Assembly (NCBI GenBank): GCA_964476185.1
Contig: CAYYZO010000126.1
Coordinates: 1-7,764 of the forward strand
Direction: 5' to 3'
Length of the DNA: 7,764 nt
Source of the DNA: DATNBU01 sp964476185
GTDB lineage: Bacteria; Desulfobacterota; Binatia; UBA1149; CAITLU01
The notes beneath the pieces are model-generated. The model searched no databases. It was not told the origin of the DNA and saw only the letters and a program-made list of their open reading frames with translations. Positions within the stretch are counted from its first letter, which is position 1; each line of letters starts with the position of its first letter. Positions 6,224 to 7,764 of this stretch are shown piece after piece. The translations under genes and the position numbers were made by a program.

Positions 6224-6241
6224 GGGGATCCGGGAAGGAAG

Positions 6242-6317
6242 TGGAGGCGGCGGGCGGATTCGAACCGCCGCGTCACGGTTTTGCAGACCGTTCCCTTAAC
6301 CACTTGGGTACGCCGCC
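6242..6317 (-). tRNA. tRNA-Cys (anticodon GCA)
   Basis: A complete 76-base cloverleaf on the minus strand. The acceptor GGCGGCG pairs with CGCCGCC. The D-arm has a CCC/GGG stem with the GTGGTTA loop. The anticodon stem is ACGGT/ACCGT with loop CTGCAAA, so the anticodon is GCA. The variable loop is GACGC, and the T-arm is GGCGG-TTCGAAT-CCGCC. The discriminator base is T, as expected for cysteine tRNAs, and the 3' CCA is encoded. Its 3' end is 18 bases from the stop codon of the convergent alcohol dehydrogenase gene. It is transcribed divergently from leuB. Confidence 0.97.
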
Positions 6318-6332
6318 TTCTGGGAGCCGCGG

Positions 6333-6360
6333 AGTATGGCAAGGCGCGTGACATTCTCAA
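6333..6360 (-). promoter_or_regulatory. Sigma-70-type promoter of tRNA-Cys
   Basis: On the minus strand, TTGAGA (6360-6355; five of six consensus bases) is separated by 16 bases from CATACT (6338-6333; four of six). The -10 box ends 15 bases before the tRNA 5' end, a usual distance for a tRNA promoter with a short leader. Confidence 0.55.
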
Positions 6361-6370
6361 GTCCAACCTG

Positions 6371-6389
6371 CCCGCTTCGCTGCGGGTTT
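6371..6389 (+). terminator. Weak terminator-like hairpin
   Basis: CCCGC (6371-6375), loop TTCGCT, GCGGG (6382-6386), then TTTC. It lies 147 bases beyond the alcohol dehydrogenase stop and could end plus-strand transcripts that read through the antisense of the tRNA. The stem is only 5 bp and the T-tract is three bases, so this is tentative. It also lies just upstream of the tRNA-Cys -35 box. Confidence 0.3.
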
Positions 6390-6430
6390 CGGTCCCGGCG
6401 CCCGCGCCTCGACGCACTGCGCCCATCCGT

Positions 6431-6458
6431 TTGAGGCGCTGGCCCGTTCCGTTACACT
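6431..6458 (+). promoter_or_regulatory. Sigma-70-type promoter of leuB
   Basis: TTGAGG (6431-6436), 16 bases, TACACT (6453-6458), each with four of six consensus bases. Initiation near 6465 would give a leader of about 52 bases. The leader contains the palindrome CCTCGCGAGG (6484-6493), part of an imperfect GGCC...GGCC hairpin just before the ribosome binding site. No leader peptide or T-box is recognisable. Confidence 0.5.
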
Positions 6459-6504
6459 CCGCGCGATTTTCAAGGCGAAACGGCCTCGCGAGGGCCTCGC
6501 CGGC

Positions 6505-6510
6505 AAGGAG
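6505..6510 (+). promoter_or_regulatory. Ribosome binding site of leuB, fixes GTG start
   Basis: AAGGAG six bases before GTG at 6517. This strong Shine-Dalgarno match supports the GTG start, which gives the expected N-terminus HKIAVLGGDGTGPEV right at the family's beginning. Confidence 0.8.
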
Positions 6511-6516
6511 AACAGC

Positions 6517-7581
6517 GTGCACAAGATTGCGGTCCTGGGCGGTGACGGAACCGGTCCCGAAGTCGTCGCGGAAGCCCTGAAGGTCCTCGACGCCGCCTCG
6601 AAAACCTGCGGCTTCCAGTACGAGACCACCGACTTCGACTTCGGCGGCGACCGCTACCTTCGCACCGGCGAAGTCCTGCCCGAGTCCGCGGCCGACGACC
6701 TGCGCCAGTTCGACGCGATCCTGCTCGGCGCGATCGGCCACCCCGACGTGAAGCCGGGCATCCTCGAGAAGGGCATCCTGCTGCGCCTTCGCTTCGAGCT
6801 CGACCTCTACATCAACCTGCGCCCCGTCAAGCTCTACCCGGGCGTCGAGACGCCGCTCGCGAACAAGGGCCCGAAGGACATCGACTTCGTCGTCGTGCGC
6901 GAGAACACCGAGGGCCTGTACGCCGGCGCCGGCGGCATCCTGCGCAAGGGCACCCCGCACGAGGTCGCGGTGCAGGAGTCGGTCAACACGCGCATGGGCG
7001 TCGAGCGCTGCCTGCGCTACGCGTTCGAGTACACGCGCAAGCGCAACATGGCCAAGACGCTGACCCTGTGCGGCAAGACCAACGTCCTTACCTACGCGTT
7101 CGACCTGTGGGAGCGCACCTTCCACGAGGTCGGCGAAGCCGAGTACAAGGACATCAAGCGCGACTACGCGCACGTCGACGCGACGTGCATGTGGATGGTC
7201 AAGAACCCGGAGTGGTTCGACGTGATCGTCACCGACAACATGTTCGGCGACATCATCACGGACCTCGGGGCGATGATCCAGGGCGGCATGGGCATCGCGG
7301 CCGGCGGCAACATCCATCCGGGCAAGGTCTCGATGTTCGAGCCGATCGGCGGCTCGGCGCCGAAGTACACCGGCCAGGGCGTGATCAACCCGATGGCGGC
7401 GATCGCGGCCGCGCAGATGATGCTCGGAGAGCTCGGCGAGCAGGACGCCGCCGTCCGCATCGAGCGCGCGATCGCCTACGTGGCCGCGGAGAAGCTCCAG
7501 TCGATGAGCGCGGGCAAGATGGGCTACACGACCTCGCAGGTCGGCGACCTCGTCGCCGACGCGGTCGCGACCGGCCGCTGA
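6517..7581 (+). CDS. leuB: 3-isopropylmalate dehydrogenase (LeuB type)
   Basis: 354 residues. Oxidatively decarboxylates (2R,3S)-3-isopropylmalate to 2-oxoisocaproate in leucine biosynthesis; cytoplasmic, expected to be a homodimer. Family signatures are present: GGDGTGPEV (8-16), the substrate-site Arg residues R92 and R102 (LLRLRFEL...INLRP) and R128, Tyr135, Lys187 (GKTNVL), and metal ligands Asp221, Asp245 and Asp249 (TDNMFGDIITDLGA). A hydrophobic residue where isocitrate dehydrogenases use Ser before R92 supports isopropylmalate. It resembles the short mycobacterial-type LeuB as I recall it, with RENTEGLY instead of the RELTGGIY of the E. coli/Thermus type. Odd: the coenzyme loop reads GGSAPKYTGQ (278-287), where NAD-dependent LeuB has HGSAPDIAGK; Lys283-Tyr284 match the NADP-selecting pair of E. 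coli isocitrate dehydrogenase. It stands alone: no leuC, leuD or asd beside it. Homoisocitrate or tartrate/malate dehydrogenase are less likely alternatives. Confidence 0.9.
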   Translation: MHKIAVLGGDGTGPEVVAEALKVLDAASKTCGFQYETTDFDFGGDRYLRTGEVLPESAADDLRQFDAILLGAIGHPDVKPGILEKGILLRLRFELDLYINLRPVKLYPGVETPLANKGPKDIDFVVVRENTEGLYAGAGGILRKGTPHEVAVQESVNTRMGVERCLRYAFEYTRKRNMAKTLTLCGKTNVLTYAFDLWERTFHEVGEAEYKDIKRDYAHVDATCMWMVKNPEWFDVIVTDNMFGDIITDLGAMIQGGMGIAAGGNIHPGKVSMFEPIGGSAPKYTGQGVINPMAAIAAAQMMLGELGEQDAAVRIERAIAYVAAEKLQSMSAGKMGYTTSQVGDLVADAVATGR

Positions 7582-7596
7582 GCCGGCAGACCATCC

Positions 7597-7657
7597 CGCC
7601 GAAACGACGACGGCCCGGCCCCGCGCGCAGCGGAGCCGGGCCGTCGTCGTTTCGGCG
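7597..7657. terminator. Large perfect hairpin after leuB, likely bidirectional terminator
   Basis: A 23-bp perfect inverted repeat (7597-7619 with 7635-7657) starts 15 bases after the leuB stop, around a 15-base loop that can itself form an inner CCGC/GCGG stem. The arms contain GAAACGACGACGG and its complement CCGTCGTCGTTTC, so a short A-run precedes and a T-run follows the GC-rich core in both directions. That layout is typical of intrinsic terminators in high-GC bacteria. Confidence 0.7.
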
Positions 7658-7764
7658 CCGTCGTCGTTTCGGCGCCGCGTCGTTTCGGCGCCGCGTCGTT
7701 TCGGCGCCGCGTCGTTTCGGCGCCGCGTCGTCGGCGCCGCGGCGTCGGCGCCGCGTCGGCGGCG
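7643..7764. repeat. Decaying short tandem repeat running to the window end
   Basis: Seven units, each ending in GGCGCC, follow head to tail: 7643-7659 and 7660-7676 (17 bases, GTCGTCGTTTCGGCGCC), three of 16 bases (GCGTCGTTTCGGCGCC at 7677, 7693 and 7709), and two of 14 bases (7725, 7739) that lose the TTT. A 12-base partial unit ends at 7764. The first unit overlaps the right arm of the leuB terminator, so the array looks like an expansion of that arm. There are no spacers and no coding sense. It may be replication slippage or an assembly artefact at a contig end. Confidence 0.85.

Noticed and set aside
6227..6241. Attachment site of an integrative element, because a 15-base direct repeat abuts the tRNA-Cys 3' end
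   Set aside because: The other copy at 1269 lacks any tRNA 3' end sequence, there is no integrase or cargo between the copies, and the matching promoter-side flank fits a lost tRNA better.
4183..6351. A 722-codon plus-strand open frame in a second frame over the alcohol dehydrogenase
   Set aside because: It is Arg-rich with no domain, and its end is a translation of the antisense of tRNA-Cys (GGFEPPRHGFADRS), a well-known false protein signature.
6193..7317. A 374-codon minus-strand open frame opposite leuB
   Set aside because: It is antisense to a gene with full LeuB signatures and runs through the tRNA-Cys; composition is that of a shadow frame.
7643..7764. Possible CRISPR array
   Set aside because: The units are 14-17 bases, directly joined with no spacers, and no cas gene is nearby.

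Overview
High-GC bacterial DNA, probably a scaffold from a draft or metagenome-derived genome: there are two runs of exactly 100 N (2358-2457 and 4017-4116), and the right edge dissolves into a short tandem repeat. The secreted protein at 1408-2220 combines a signal peptide, a dockerin-type calcium loop, a Cys/Asp-rich module and a Thr/Ser tract. I associate that style with uncultured deltaproteobacterial-grade lineages (Binatota- or Myxococcota-like). The PQQ alcohol dehydrogenase is compatible with this, but the assignment is an inference, not a measurement.

Left part (1-2357, all genes on the minus strand): the 5' half of a tRNA-Leu(UAA) is cut by the window edge. Next come a DUF2652-type cyclase-like protein fused to an SRPBCC domain (151-1251), a 156-base spacer and the secreted dockerin-like protein (1408-2220). 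The spacer is the oddest stretch here. It carries a 15-base exact copy of the sequence beside the tRNA-Cys gene, a near copy of that tRNA's promoter side, and a sequence resembling the 5' half of the tRNA-Leu.

Middle (2458-6223, plus strand): a class-3-like aldehyde dehydrogenase is followed after 25 bases by a periplasmic PQQ/heme-c alcohol dehydrogenase. Together they form a likely two-step alcohol-to-acid oxidation operon, with the first step outside the inner membrane and the second in the cytoplasm. The promoter region, shared divergently with the dockerin gene, lies partly in the first N gap. The second gap lies just after the dehydrogenase signal peptide.

Right part (6224-7764): a complete tRNA-Cys(GCA) on the minus strand converges on the dehydrogenase gene. 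Divergent from it is a leuB-type 3-isopropylmalate dehydrogenase with its own promoter and ribosome binding site. Its coenzyme loop carries the Lys-Tyr pair known from NADP-dependent isocitrate dehydrogenase. A 23-bp perfect hairpin follows the gene, and the right arm of that hairpin is then repeated in tandem to the end of the window.

I see no CRISPR array, transposase, integrase, phage gene or recognisable defence system. Apart from the tRNA-flank footprints, the LeuB coenzyme loop and the terminal repeat, this is ordinary metabolic sequence.
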